The position numbers and the translations under genes were made by a program. The notes under the pieces were generated by a model that did no database searches, had not been told where the DNA came from, and saw nothing but the letters and a program-made list of their open reading frames with translations. From the NCBI GenBank assembly GCA_023213315.1, contig JAKCPI010011670.1, positions 1-64,000 on the forward strand: a stretch of DNA of 64,000 nucleotides, in the 5' to 3' direction. Shown here one piece after another: positions 20,391 through 30,060 of this stretch. Positions within the stretch are counted from its first letter, which is position 1; every line of letters begins with the position of its first letter. Source of the DNA: Euborellia annulipes. Its lineage: Eukaryota > Arthropoda > Insecta > Dermaptera > Anisolabididae.

Positions 20391-20734
20391 TTTCTTCAAT
20401 TTTCTCTGAATTCCTCGATTTAGATTTAAATTCATTTTTTTCGATGTGTTTTAAAAATGTTTTTCTCAATGTTCCCTCAAAAATATTTGGAGCACACTAG
20501 AAAAAATACAATAGAAGAAATGGTCGGTTGCATTGGTAATAAATTATAAATATGTTTGATCTAACTTGATTTCTGACGAAAACAAAATATATACACTGTG
20601 TGACAGCACATCACGACAACTTGAGAAAGAAATTTTTCATCAATTAGACGATGTTTCGAGGTGGAGTCAAAAAAATACCAGGCTGATATTACGGCCCATT
20701 GTCTGTCATCTTCAGAGCTGAATATTTCATGTAA

Positions 20735-21205
20735 ACACATGTTATTATTAATACTTCACCCTCAAAACTTATTAAAATGGAACTTTTATTTGATGGCCTC
20801 AAATTTTTTAGCTCTTCTATCAACATGTCGCGTTACAAGCCATGACGTCAAAGGCCGTGACGCTGCAAGCCATGACGTCACAAGACCTGACGACAATAAT
20901 AGGAAAGTTGAAATTTAATATATATGACGAATTATAAAAAATATTTGTGAGATTCAATTATTCAATTTTTAAATTGATAAAATATAATTTTTAAAATAAT
21001 TTAAAATGATTCAAATACTAAATAAATATTGTTCTCAGTTTTTAACATGCGTCTTTTGATTTCTCATTTTCCATTTATTAAGTTAAGATTAAAAACGCGA
21101 TTTTAATTCTCTTAATCGAATAATTTTCTGAAAATTTTCAATTAAACGCCTGCGGATCCGAAAAAAAAGTTTCACTTGCATCGTGGTTTCATAAAACCAC
21201 ACAAT
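20735..21205 (-). repeat. family G copy (paralogous empty site for the 27375 insertion)
   Basis: Matches 26995-27374 plus 28938-29000 in reverse, and 37740-38080. Landmarks: GCCTCAAATTTTTTAGCTCT, CATGTCGCGTTACAAGCCAT, repeated GACGTCA/CGTGACG units, TTTTTAACATGCGTC and GTGGTTTCATAAAACCACAC. Here CGCGTTACAAGCC is uninterrupted. A hammerhead-like hairpin was not seen in it. Confidence 0.7.
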
Positions 21206-21287
21206 GATTTTTGTAAACCTTATACATAACATTAACAATCAATTCTAGACGTTGTGTGTTCAATTTCACATCGGACAGTTTTGAAAT

Positions 21288-21635
21288 TAGGGTCCGACCG
21301 AAACAAGATTTTCAGCCGAAACCGAAACCGAATATTCGGCCTCAACCTTAGTTTCGGCCGAAACTGTAACCGAAACCGAAACTTGTATTTCCTATAAAAA
21401 TTTTTTTTCATTTTACCTTTTTTAGGGAGACTAAAATTTTTTCTCCCTCAAGTGCAAATTATTTGACCTTTTTTTTTTTTGCATGCGAGTCTCATCCCAT
21501 TTTTTCAGACTCTGGTTTCGGCCGGCCGAAAGGTTCGGCCACTTTTGGCCGAAACCGAAACTACGGCCGAAACCATGATTTTTGGCCGAAACTGGCCGAA
21601 ACCGTAACCGAAACCGAATATTCGGTCGGTTCCTA
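21288..21635. mobile_element. 348 bp hAT-like element rich in GCCGAAAC motifs
   Basis: Ends TAGGGTCCGACCGAAAC and, in reverse complement, TAGGAACCGACCGAATATTC. A perfect 8 bp duplication TTTGAAAT flanks it (21280-21287 and 21636-21643). At least ten GCCGAAAC or CCGAAACCG units sit in the subterminal regions. Same family as 16013-16342, in the opposite orientation. Confidence 0.9.
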
Positions 21636-21803
21636 TTTGAAATCTATTTTTTTTTTGGCTATTGCCACTTCTCTCTTTCTATAATTTTAACAACATAACT
21701 TTCATTTACCTAAAACAAAAGAAAATTATTAAATAGTTTTGGAGATCTATTAATTTTAATAATCTAATAATATTCTAAATCGATTCGGACTTAACAAGTC
21801 ATA

Positions 21804-22180
21804 GGGGGCCATTCATTAATTACGTAAAGACAATTTTAGTCATTTTTGACCCCCCTACCCCCATGTAAGTATACATAAGATTTCTCGAACCCCCATCCCC
21901 CCCTTTCTTACGTAAGACTTTATCTCGTTCTTCTAAATAATAAAACTGTTTTTTTTTTCAATAAGCAATAATAATTATTAAAATAGAATTTAAATTATAT
22001 TGTACACTATAAAATAAAGGAAATTATTGGGAATCTAAAATGTAATTAGATTCTTTGTATTGAATTTTGATTCAAAAAGTATTACGTAAGATTAAGTTTT
22101 ACGACCCTCATACATAAGGACATGTAGATATTTTCTTAACCCCCCCCCTCAAGACCCTTACGTAATTAATGAATGATCCC
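21804..22180. mobile_element. TA-flanked MITE with a ~24 bp terminal inverted repeat
   Basis: GGGGGCCATTCATTAATTAC at the left and GTAATTAATGAATGATCCC at the right are inverted, each bordered by TA (21802-21803 and 22181-22182), as for mariner-type insertions. The subterminal regions carry C-rich runs. A related fragment (CACGTTACGTAATATATGGA) is at 58440. Confidence 0.65.
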
Positions 22181-22183
22181 TAG

Positions 22184-22406
22184 CATAGGCGTAGCCAGGG
22201 GGGTTTTGGGGGTTCAACCCCCCCCCATGGGACCCAAGCCATGACTAGATATTTAATACAAATTATATTTCACATAGGGTAAGAGAAAGTAAAATATAAT
22301 AATTTACTCTAGCTAAAAAAACAAACCAAAATTATTTATAAAAACCATAAAATTATCTTAAATTTCTTTATCCACCCCCCATCAAAAATTTCTGGCTACG
22401 CCAATG
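22184..22406. mobile_element. 223 bp hAT-like MITE
   Basis: Ends CATAGGCGTAGCCAGGGG and, in reverse complement, CATTGGCGTAGCCAGAAA. The duplication is ATCCCTAG (22176-22183) / ACCCCTAG (22407-22414), 7 of 8 matching. It sits directly against the previous element. Inside, GGGTAAGAGAAAGTAAA (22277) is an R1 end trace. Confidence 0.75.
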
Positions 22407-22434
22407 ACCCCTAGAAATATTTAACAATTTTTAT

Positions 22435-22522
22435 TAGGGAACACATGGAATTGAACCCAGGATCTCCAGCCTTTCCGTGTCATCGGTGTGTCATCCCTTA
22501 CACTAGGCGATCGGCTAAGTTA
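22435..22522 (-). mobile_element. SINE-C copy
   Basis: On minus: GCCGATCGCCTAGTGTAAGG, GATGACACACCGATGACACG, GGAGATCCTGGGTTCAATTC (B-box GGTTCAATTC) and GTGTTCCCTAAT. The ends are diverged from 15006-15115. Confidence 0.65.
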
Positions 22523-22552
22523 ACCGTGCATTGAAAATTGTTCACTTGCCAG

Positions 22553-23004
22553 CAAGGGCGGATACAAGAGGAGGGGGTAAAGGGGGTAATTACCCCCCCC
22601 CCCCGGAGATTTAAAAAAAAAAATTATTTTTCATGTAAAATTTTAAAAATTTAAACTTAAAAATTGATTGAAGATTCTGGGACGGAGGTTCCTTCTATAA
22701 ATCGAAGAGAGCCGCAGTGACACCGTCTCTACTGTTTTCCGGTAGGTTTTTTTATTGAAACAGCCTCAGCATTAATAAAAATTGAAAAAATTTTTAAAAA
22801 TTGTTTCAATAAAAAAACCTACCGGAAAACAGTAGAGACGGTGTCACTGCGGCTCTCTTCGATTTAAAAATTGATTTGTATTTATATTCTGGCAAACAGG
22901 TACAGAATGCGCCTTTAAATTACCGAAATTAAGAAAAAAATGTGTACTGTGCTACCAGTCACACCAGATTACCCCCCATAGAAGCACCTCTAGGTCCGCC
23001 CTTG
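22553..23004. mobile_element. 452 bp hAT-like element holding a perfect internal palindrome
   Basis: Ends CAAGGGCGGATACAAGAGG and, in reverse complement, CAAGGGCGGACCTAGAGG. A perfect 8 bp duplication CTTGCCAG flanks it (22545-22552 and 23005-23012). Inside, 22699-22762 and 22802-22865 are 64 bp perfect inverted repeats around a 39 bp loop. Part of an R1 3' palindrome (GTGTACTGTGCTACCAGTCA) lies at 22940-22970. Confidence 0.9.
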
Positions 23005-23039
23005 CTTGCCAGCTGGCTAGTTGTATAACCAGCCAAGGG

Positions 23040-23625
23040 TCAAACATCTTTTGATATTACTGATCCCCTGATTGTGATTAATTATAGTTAAATATGGTGT
23101 CAGATAGCTAACTATAGGACGCTTTGTTTGTCCACTTACAAAGTAGCCTGTAATTTCAATTTTCAATTACTCTCACTATTTTCGAGTGTTCTTGGTTTGT
23201 TATTTTTTTGCTTCAAATAAATAATTATCCACACAGCTCGCTCGCCCTTTCTTTCAAGATGACTTGTAAGCGCAATTCATCTTTTTCAAATTTTATTTTT
23301 TTTTTTTTTTGCCTACCCCCCCCCTCCCCTCCATTCATTTCCGTCTTGTCATTATCAATGGACGTCTTTGTTTCCTTCTCTTGGATTTTCATATATTTTC
23401 ATAAAAGGAAATGAATTCTCTCGTGTAGCAGCAGCAGCAGCTCTCTCTTCTTCAATTGTAATAAAAAAAAAAAAAGAAATTCATAAATTAAAGAATATCC
23501 AGAATAAACTTTTTTTTTCAATCAAAGAGAATGAATAAAACTACAAATTGACAGTTGAGGTGAACAACCCTAGGAAGAAAAAAAAAACAAGGCTACAAGT
23601 GATATCTATTGAAATCAACTATTTA
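23040..23625. other. unassigned stretch
   Basis: Contains poly-T and poly-C runs (23290-23320), a GCA triplet run near 23428-23442 and poly-A. The 68-codon open frame at 23208-23414 crosses these runs and shows no conserved features. Confidence 0.4.
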
Positions 23626-23627
23626 AA

Positions 23628-23755
23628 AGGTTCCTGGGTCATAACACCGTGGTAGAGTTCTTGCCCCTTGTATTAGAGGTTCGCATCTCGTCTCCATTTG
23701 CGACAATTGAATTGGTTAACAGTTTCGACGGGATTTTTAGATTGGGTATTAAAAT
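23628..23755 (+). mobile_element. SINE-A variant
   Basis: TCCTGGGTCATAACACCGTGGTAGAG, TTCTTGCCCCTTGTATTAGAGGTTCGCATCTCG (B-box). Its 5' flank (GGCTACAAGTGATATCTATTG) is shared with the copy at 25232, so both belong to a longer duplicated block. Confidence 0.7.
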
Positions 23756-23809
23756 TTGGAGGTAATCGGTCAACATAAAGCTGCCAAATTTTATAAGTTA
23801 AAAAATGTA

Positions 23810-24022
23810 CAGTGAGGGACAATATTAAGTCCCACCCAGGCGTTTTCTACTTGTGATTTTATTTCATTGTTTTTAAAAAAAATATTATATATTTTTTAAT
23901 GGAAACTTTCATGGTTCAAATCTAGAAAATTTTCAATTAAGATTTTCATTTTCTTTTATAAAAACAATGAAATAATCACAAGTAGAAAACGCATGGGTGG
24001 GTCTTAATATTGTCCCTCACTG
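23810..24022. mobile_element. 213 bp Tc1/mariner-like MITE
   Basis: CAGTGAGGGACAATATTAAG begins it and CTTAATATTGTCCCTCACTG ends it; the inverted arms run for about 65 bp including CGTTTTCTACTTGTGAT. A TA dinucleotide lies on each side (23808-23809 and 24023-24024). The interior is AT-rich. Confidence 0.85.
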
Positions 24023-24151
24023 TACTTTGTTTCTCGGGGAGTCAAAAAGGGTCATCATATGAAGAAATTTTATTTAATCTCATGTTTTTTTTTTTATTTA
24101 ATAAAAATCTGATGTGGGAGACACTACACACTTTTTCTTATCTTACCTAAT

Positions 24152-24815
24152 CAAAAAATCTGGTGTGACTGGCGCACAGCACACAACTTTCTCTTACCTT
24201 CGGTAATCGAAAGTTGTGCACTGTGCTTGTCACACCAGATTTTTTGTGTCGACATGTATTTAGATTCCGACAGTAGGGTACATTCGATTTTCAAGATGTA
24301 AAATTTATAAATATGGGAAAATATTTATATTTTGTTACCATGGCAACCATTTCTCCTATCTTTTCTATGGAGTTCAAGAGTAAAGTGGTCTTCAGAAGAT
24401 TTCAATCACAAAATGAGAATATACATTTTAAAGAGAATCTAAAAAATAATTGATTTTTGAATTTAAAAAAAAATCGTTGGAGCAAATTTTGAGAAAATCG
24501 AAAAACACTGAAAAAAATACATCAGTAAAGTACTAGTACTCTTTGGTCGATTTTGTTCAAAAGCTTCGTGTCACGTCCCAGGGGGGTACCTAACTTAAAT
24601 ATAAAATTTCAACCTCCTAGCTTTTTTCGTTCTTGAGGTATTTTGTTTACACACACACAGACAGACACACAGACAGACCATGTCGCGAAAACCACTTTTT
24701 TGGATTCTGGGTACCTCAAAACGTGTATATCCATCAAAATCTTTTTTTGACATGAATCCAATACTTTCTCTCTCTATATATATTAACATATATATAGAGG
24801 TAAGAGAAAGTAAAT
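24152..24815 (-). repeat. R1, near-complete copy
   Basis: Starts with the 3' palindrome (24153-24245, near-perfect around ACCTTCGGTAAT) and ends with the 5' palindrome TAGAGGTAAGAGAAAGTAAA. The internal simple repeat here is CACAGACAGACACA (24648-24680). A degraded second palindrome arm precedes it at 24103-24150. Confidence 0.85.
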
Positions 24816-24888
24816 GCGATCTGATTTTTTTTTCTTGAGATATATTTAGTTTCCGATCAGAATCCAAAATAGGGTCAATCTAAAAAAA

Positions 24889-25195
24889 AAAGCAAACATG
24901 TGGGGTCGTGGGACCCACGGCAGGAACGCCTCTTTTTTTCAACTCAGAATATAATTTAATATGAATATTATTTAAATAGACGGAAAGCCTGCCTTCGGCC
25001 AGGAGCTGCGCCCACCTCTTGCTCGCCGCCTACGGCAGATAGAAGGAAATAAAGAGGAGATGGGCTTGGCCTCGCCAAGACTTCGGCTAATCTCGCTCGG
25101 GCGCTGGGAACGCATTTTTGTTACGTTACATTTTCTCCCATTTCACTCTACGTAAGCCGCGTTAAAGAACTTCGTTTCATAAAATAAAACAATGC
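24889..25195. mobile_element. single arm of the foldback element of 42913-43633
   Basis: CAAACATGTGGGGTCGTGGG, ATATAATTTAATATGAATATTA, TAGACGGAAAGCC, GAGATGGGCTTGGCC, GCTGGGAACGCATTTTTGTTACGTTACATTTTC and GCCGCGTTAAAGAACTTCGT follow the same order as the arm at 42913-43195. The opposite arm is absent. Confidence 0.75.
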
Positions 25196-25229
25196 TACAA
25201 GTGATACTTCTAGTAAAAGATTTTTAAAA

Positions 25230-25310
25230 GACTCCTGGGTCATAACACAGTGGTAGAGTTCTTGCCCCTTGTATAAGAGGTTCGCATCTCGCCTCCATTC
25301 TATTAACCAT
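25230..25310 (+). mobile_element. SINE-A variant head
   Basis: CTCCTGGGTCATAACACAGTGGTAG, TTCTTGCCCCTTGTATAAGAGGTTCGCATCTCG. Paired with the copy at 23628 by a common 5' flank. Confidence 0.7.
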
Positions 25311-25344
25311 TTATCATATCTTTCCTACAAGAGTTAATTGTGCT

Positions 25345-25955
25345 TTGAGGGTTAAATGAGAATATAAATTTCATCAATCAATAATTGATTTACGAATTTT
25401 AATTAAAATTGTTAAAACTGATTATGAAAAAAATCGAAAAAAAACTCAAAACATTAATAAAGTACGAGGGCAGGTCAATAAGTCCGTGACTTTTTGAATG
25501 AAGCACAGGTTTTTGGATAAAAGATTATTTTATTTTTCAACGAGGTGTCCTTTGAGCTCTTTTCCATTTTCTTCTCAAATCACCAGGTAGTCTGCTATTA
25601 ATGGATGTCAAACAAAAACTAAAAGACCCAGCTGGTTCAAATTTCGACAGGAGTCAGCTGATAGTTGCCTGCTGACAGGAGCAGTGTTGCCATTTCAGTT
25701 AAGAGGCGGGAAATTCAAAAAGTCACGAACTTATTGACCTGCCCTCGTACTAGTACTCTTTGGCCGATTTTGTTCAAAAATGTTATGCTGCATGCCAGGG
25801 AGATAGCTGACTTAAATATAAAATATCAACCTCTTAGCCCTTTTCGTTCTTGAGATATTTTTGTTCACACTTTTTTTTGGAATCAGAGAGACCCCTCATA
25901 ACGTGTATTTCCATTAAAATCTCAACATAAAATTGTTAAGAGTAAACAGGTAGTT
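25345..25955 (-). repeat. diverged R1 copy interrupted by a mariner MITE
   Basis: ATGAGAATATAAATTTCATC through AAACTCAAAACATTAATAAAG (to 25464) and CTAGTACTCTTTGGCCGATT through ATTTCCATTAAAATCTC are consecutive R1 segments on the minus strand, with the MITE at the TA of GTACTAGTAC. Confidence 0.65.
25465..25747. mobile_element. 283 bp mariner-like MITE
   Basis: Terminal inverted repeats of about 35 bp: CGAGGGCAGGTCAATAAGTC and, in reverse complement, CGAGGGCAGGTCAATAAGTT, each continuing CGTGACTTTTTGAAT. A TA target duplication (25463-25464 and 25748-25749) lies inside R1; many R1 copies supply the empty site AGTACTAGTAC. The ends resemble mariner-family termini. The interior has no transposase frame. 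Confidence 0.9.
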
Positions 25956-25959
25956 ATTT

Positions 25960-26395
25960 ATAACATAACCTTGCACGCAAGTTAAAGAGTACGTATGTTA
26001 ACACAAAATATGATTCTTTGTTTGTAAATACGCCCATCTCAAATATCAAATTAAACAAAAAGGTCGCCCAAACAACAATCAAATGGTTCGTAGCAACTGA
26101 ATAAACAAAAACAAAACAAACACGCAACTCCTCTAGTTGTTTATATTCTAGGTGGAAAGTTAATATCCATAATGTTGTCCATCCTGGAGATAAGTATGAC
26201 GTCAGACTCGATTCCTTTGAGTAAAGACATTAAATCAATATTTGTATAATTTAACTAATTGAAATAAAATTCTCTCTATAAAAAATATAAAAAAGAAATG
26301 AAATTATTAAAATTTAATATATATCATTAATTAGAGAATAATAATTGGGAGATTTAATTATTATTTCAATTTGTTTTTATATAATTTTCAAATCA
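25960..26395. other. unassigned stretch
   Basis: AT-rich, no recognised family except ATTAATTAGAGAATAATAATTGGGAGATTTAAT (26325), which resembles family E flanks. Confidence 0.4.
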
Positions 26396-26399
26396 TATA

Positions 26400-26545
26400 A
26401 CAAACGCTATAGCACAGTGGTAGTTTTTGCCTCTTGTGCTAAGGGTCAGAGGTCGCATCTCGTCCCATTTATAGCTATCAATCAAATAAATAGAGACGGG
26501 ATCTAAATCGCCTCTGATGACGAAAAAGACCTTAAATTTAAAAAA
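26400..26545 (+). mobile_element. SINE-A copy
   Basis: ACGCTATAGCACAGTGGTAG, TTTTTGCCTCTTGTGCTAAG, GGTCAGAGGTCGCATCTCGTC (B-box missing a T), then ATCGCCTCTGATGACGAAAA and AGACCTTAAA. The 3' hairpin domain is intact. Confidence 0.75.
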
Positions 26546-26579
26546 ATCTGTAGACTTCTAACACTTCAGGCCAAAAATA

Positions 26580-26680
26580 GCAAAAACAAAGCCCATCGAA
26601 ATCCGGCTGCGCAGCTAGTAATCTATATACAATAATAGCGGAGTGTCTTTCTGCTTTTCACATTTTATTTTAACCGTTGG
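26580..26680 (-). repeat. family D tail-to-head junction
   Basis: On minus: AGACACTCCGCTATTATTGTATATAGATTA (D tail) runs directly into CTAGCTGCGCAGCCGGATTT (D head). This repeats the arrangement at 14155-14175. Just after, 26705-26770 resembles the SINE-C tail in reverse (CCCCAAATGGGGATGC). Confidence 0.5.
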
Positions 26681-26794
26681 ATCAATTTTTGAATCCTTAA
26701 GAAAAATACTCGCGTCCTCAAAATCCCCAAATGGGGATGCTAAAAAAAATTACTGAAAATCTAGAATTTTACCATTGAGTTTAGAGCTTTTAGA

Positions 26795-26910
26795 GATCGT
26801 TGGTAGTCAATTCAATTGAAATTAATTCATGAGACAGATGCGAACCTCTGACCTCTAGAGCTCACAAGAGGCAAGAACTCAAATACTGTCCACGACCCAA
26901 GAACCAAAAA
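26795..26910 (-). mobile_element. SINE-A copy
   Basis: On minus: TTGGGTCGTGGACAGTATTTG, AGTTCTTGCCTCTTGTGAGC, GGTCAGAGGTTCGCATCTG (B-box), CTCATGAATTAATTTC. Confidence 0.7.
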
Positions 26911-27374
26911 GATAATATAAATAAATAAAAATAATTAAATCTCTCAAATGGAAAATAATATATATAATTTTTATTATTTTTCAAATACATAAAACAAAAA
27001 ACATTGTGTGGTTTTATGAAACCACAATATAAGTGAAACTTTTTTTGGATCGTAGGCGTTTAACTGAAAATTTTCAGAAAATTATTCAATTAAAGGTATT
27101 AAAATAGCGTTTTTAATCTTAACTTAATAATTGGAAAAGGGGGAAAGGGGATAGCATGTTAAAAACTGAGAACAATATTTATTTAGTATTTGAATCATTT
27201 TAAATTATTTTAAAAATTATATTTTATCAATTTAAAAAATTGAATAATTAAATCTCACAATTATTTTTTTATAAATCGTCATATATATTAAATTTCAACT
27301 TTTCTATTTTTGTCGTCATGACTTTTGACGTCATAACTTGTAGCGTCACGGTCTTTGACGCCACGGTTTGTAAC

Positions 27375-28937
27375 TAGGGATACGGTATCGAAAAAAAGTA
27401 TCGATACTTGTATCGTATCGATACCAGAAAGTATCGAGTATTTTTTTAAAGTATGAGTATTTTTCCTCTTTTTTTAAGTTTTTTCGGCATCTTGGCTCCT
27501 GACGTCGTTCAAAGGTCCCAACGGAAGATCAATGGGGTATACTGGTGTGCCATTTTCCTCAAAGTAATGAGCACTAGGAGCCGTCAGCCCAATAATTTAG
27601 ACGTGCCACAAACGGCTTAAAATTTAGAAAAAAGAGTTTTTTAAGTTTCTAAAAAAATCTTGAAAATTAAAAATATGAACCGTTTTAGAGCACATTTTCT
27701 ATTAAAATTTATTTTTCTCTATATTTCTAAAACTGTGCCTGATGGAAAAATTCTAACTACATATCTCAATTCACTATAAAAAAATGTACTAAATTCTCTA
27801 ATCAGATTTCTTGTGAAGAAAACCTTGTCGATCAGTATTTTTATTAGTTTATAGTTTATATATTGGCCCTTCTATGTAATATTTGCGCACTTTAAATTTA
27901 GTAAATACAGTTTGCAATAATACAAAAAAAGTAAAATTAAATTAGAAATTTAATGTTATTAAATGAAAGAGTTTTTATATTAAAAAGTATCAAATTTTCC
28001 ATTATTAATAAATAATTATTAGGAATATGATGGAATAAAGTCTATCCCACAAATATTGATCATCTGTTATACATGTATATCAACTTACTATTTATATCAA
28101 GAGAAAAAAAGAATATGCGATATTCTTTGGCAGAATCGCAATTAAAATATTTATATAACGTTTAAAGTCTGTCTATATGGCCTAAGATGCGAAAAACTTT
28201 AAAAAATCTGGTTGACTGGCGCACAGCACACAACTTTCTCTTACCTTCGGTAATCGAAAGTTGTGTACTGTGCTTGTCACACCAGATTTTTTGTGTCGAC
28301 ATGTATTTAGTTTCCGACAGTAGGGTACAATTGAATTCAAGATGTAAAATTTATAAGTATGGGAAAATATTTATATTTTGATATACATTTTATAGAGAAT
28401 CTAAAAAATAATTGATTTTTGAATTTTAAAAAATCGTTGGAGCAAATTTTGAGAAAATCGAAAAAAACTGAAAAAAGTGAATCAGTAAAGTGCTAGTACT
28501 TTTTGGTCGATTTTGTTCAAAAAAGCTTCGTGTCACGTCCCATGGGGGGTGCCTAACTTAAATATAAAATTTCAACCTCCTAACTCTTTCTTCGTTCTTG
28601 AGATATTTTGTTCACAGACAGACACACACAGACAGACCATGTCGCGAAAACCACTTTTTTGGATTCAGGGGACCTCAAAACGTGAAGATCCATCAAAATC
28701 TCGACATCGAATTTTGACATGAATGCAATACTTTCTCTCTCTATATATATATATATTACATATATAAATAGGTAAGAGAAAGTAAAAATGATATTTGAAT
28801 GAGTACTTTTCATTCGATACCGGCAATCAAGTACTCATATGAGTAAAGTATCGAAAAAAGTATCGTGTAAAAAAAGTACTAGTATCGAAACAAAAGTATC
28901 GATACCAGGAAGTATCGATACTTTTTTCGTGTCCCTA
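27375..28937. mobile_element. 1.56 kb hAT-like element with a nested R1
   Basis: Ends TAGGGATACGGTATCGAAAA and, in reverse complement, TAGGGACACGAAAAAAGTAT, each with several GTATCGATAC units. A perfect 8 bp duplication TTTGTAAC flanks it (27367-27374 and 28938-28945). Two empty paralogous sites exist in the window. The interior holds an R1 (28198-28785) and a block shared with 44535-44790. No transposase frame remains. Confidence 0.9.
28198..28785 (-). repeat. R1 copy with an internal deletion
   Basis: The 3' palindrome at 28200-28296 (one side lost TG: CTGGTTGACTGGCG) is followed by AAATACATGTCGACA in reverse. The segment with CCATGGCAACC is deleted (28380). It ends at TAGGTAAGAGAAAGTAAAAA. 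Confidence 0.8.
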
Positions 28938-29000
28938 TTTGTAACGCGACATGCTGATAGAAGAGCCGAAAAATTTGAGGCCATCAAATCAAAGTTTCAC

Positions 29001-29655
29001 TTTAAAATATATATTTAAATTTTTTATCAGTCAACTGACTGTACAGTTTGGTAATCTTCAGGGTCCGTAGAATTATATTTTTTTTTATTATATTATATTT
29101 TACTTTCTTTTTTATAATATTATTCGTGCCCAAGGGAGAGGGCTTCGCGGCTAGTTTATATAAAATAAGACAAATGATAAGCAAGCAATATCGAGTCTTT
29201 ATTTTTTATTAAAACCATTTTTTTTTTTTTAATCTTCCATTAATATAAATAAATTACCCATAAATTTACGAAATTTATGTTTTAATTATAGAGGACATTT
29301 TTAGTAAGCGATTATGCGGTGCATTATCTGATTACTTTTATATATACAAAAAATAAAAAATAAAATTATCTCGAATATTTTATGCATAATTTTTTTTTTC
29401 TCTCTTTTATATAAAAAAAAAAATAAATGAATAATAAAGTAAAGTTATTGCTTTAATCACAAAACAAGAGGTAAGAGAGGAGGGAGGGGGAGAAAAAAAT
29501 ATTGAAATTTATTTTTATTAATATCTCTCTTCGTTCTAGATGACGTTATAAGAAAAAAATATTCACAATTGATTTTCATTATAAAGAACTAACCGCGACG
29601 CGTCGCCTACTAGCGGCGGACCCACCTGACCTTTCTTTTTCCATAAATATTTTGT
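29001..29655. other. AT-rich stretch with two family D heads
   Basis: A reversed D head (CTTCGCGGCTAGTTTATATA) lies near 29145-29165 and a forward D head (ACTAACCGCGACGCGTCGCC) at 29588-29635. The rest is AT-rich with poly-T at 29219-29231 and 29390-29400. No gene. Confidence 0.45.
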
Positions 29656-29657
29656 AA

Positions 29658-29722
29658 TTTATTTTTTTTTCGGCAATTGAGGTCATTTAGACACCATCAA
29701 TTCATTTTAAATTAATTTTTGC
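29658..29722 (-). repeat. SINE-A 3' end fragment
   Basis: TTTTTTCGGCAATTGAGGTCATTTAGACACC in reverse is the shared SINE 3' hairpin domain, here without a head. Confidence 0.5.
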
Positions 29723-29723
29723 C

Positions 29724-29955
29724 CACGGGGCTTGGAGTAGTTGGTTGCGTGCCTACCTTCTATAGCGAACGTCGCGGGTTCGAACCCCAGGCAGTCCGAT
29801 GATTTTATTTAAGGCATTTGGATACCAAATGACTTAAATAGAAATGCCTGGACCCCAAATAAATATATATTATTAAATAACGGTTATCGTAAAAGTCTTA
29901 AATGGCCTAAGTTGCCGAAAAGACTGTGTGAATGAGATAAAAGTGTGAGTGTTTT
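29724..29955 (+). mobile_element. SINE-B, full copy
   Basis: GGGGCTTGGAGTAGTTGGTTG (A-box-like), CTACCTTCTATAGCGAACGT, CGCGGGTTCGAACCCCAGGC (B-box), GATTTTATTTAAGGCATTTG, ACCAAATGACTTAAATAGAA, CCCCAAATAAATATATAT, and the 3' domain TTAAATGGCCTAAGTTGCCG with AAAAGACTGTGTGAATG. AGTCTT and AAGACT pair around the conserved loop. Confidence 0.85.
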
Positions 29956-29982
29956 TTTTTATAAAAAAATCAAAAAAAAAAA

Positions 29983-30060
29983 TCAATTTTTGTCGCATTT
30001 ATGGATGCGAACCTCTGACCTCTAGCACAAGGGGCAAGAACTCTACCACTGTACTGAATC
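29983..30060 (-). mobile_element. SINE-A head
   Basis: On minus: GTACAGTGGTAGAGTTCTTG, CCCCTTGTGCTAGAGGTCAG, AGGTTCGCATCCATAAATGC. Confidence 0.7.

Larger units (their letters stand above)
26995..29000 (+). repeat. family G copy split by a hAT-like insertion
   Basis: 26995-27374 (GTGTGGTTTTATGAAACCAC, TGAAAATTTTCAGAAAATTA, TAGCATGTTAAAAACTGAGA, CGTCACGGTCTTTGACG) resumes at 28938 with TTTGTAACGCGACATGCTGA and AGCCGAAAAATTTGAGGCCA. Uninterrupted paralogs at 38030-38075 and 20820-20850 show one copy of the target. Confidence 0.75.
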
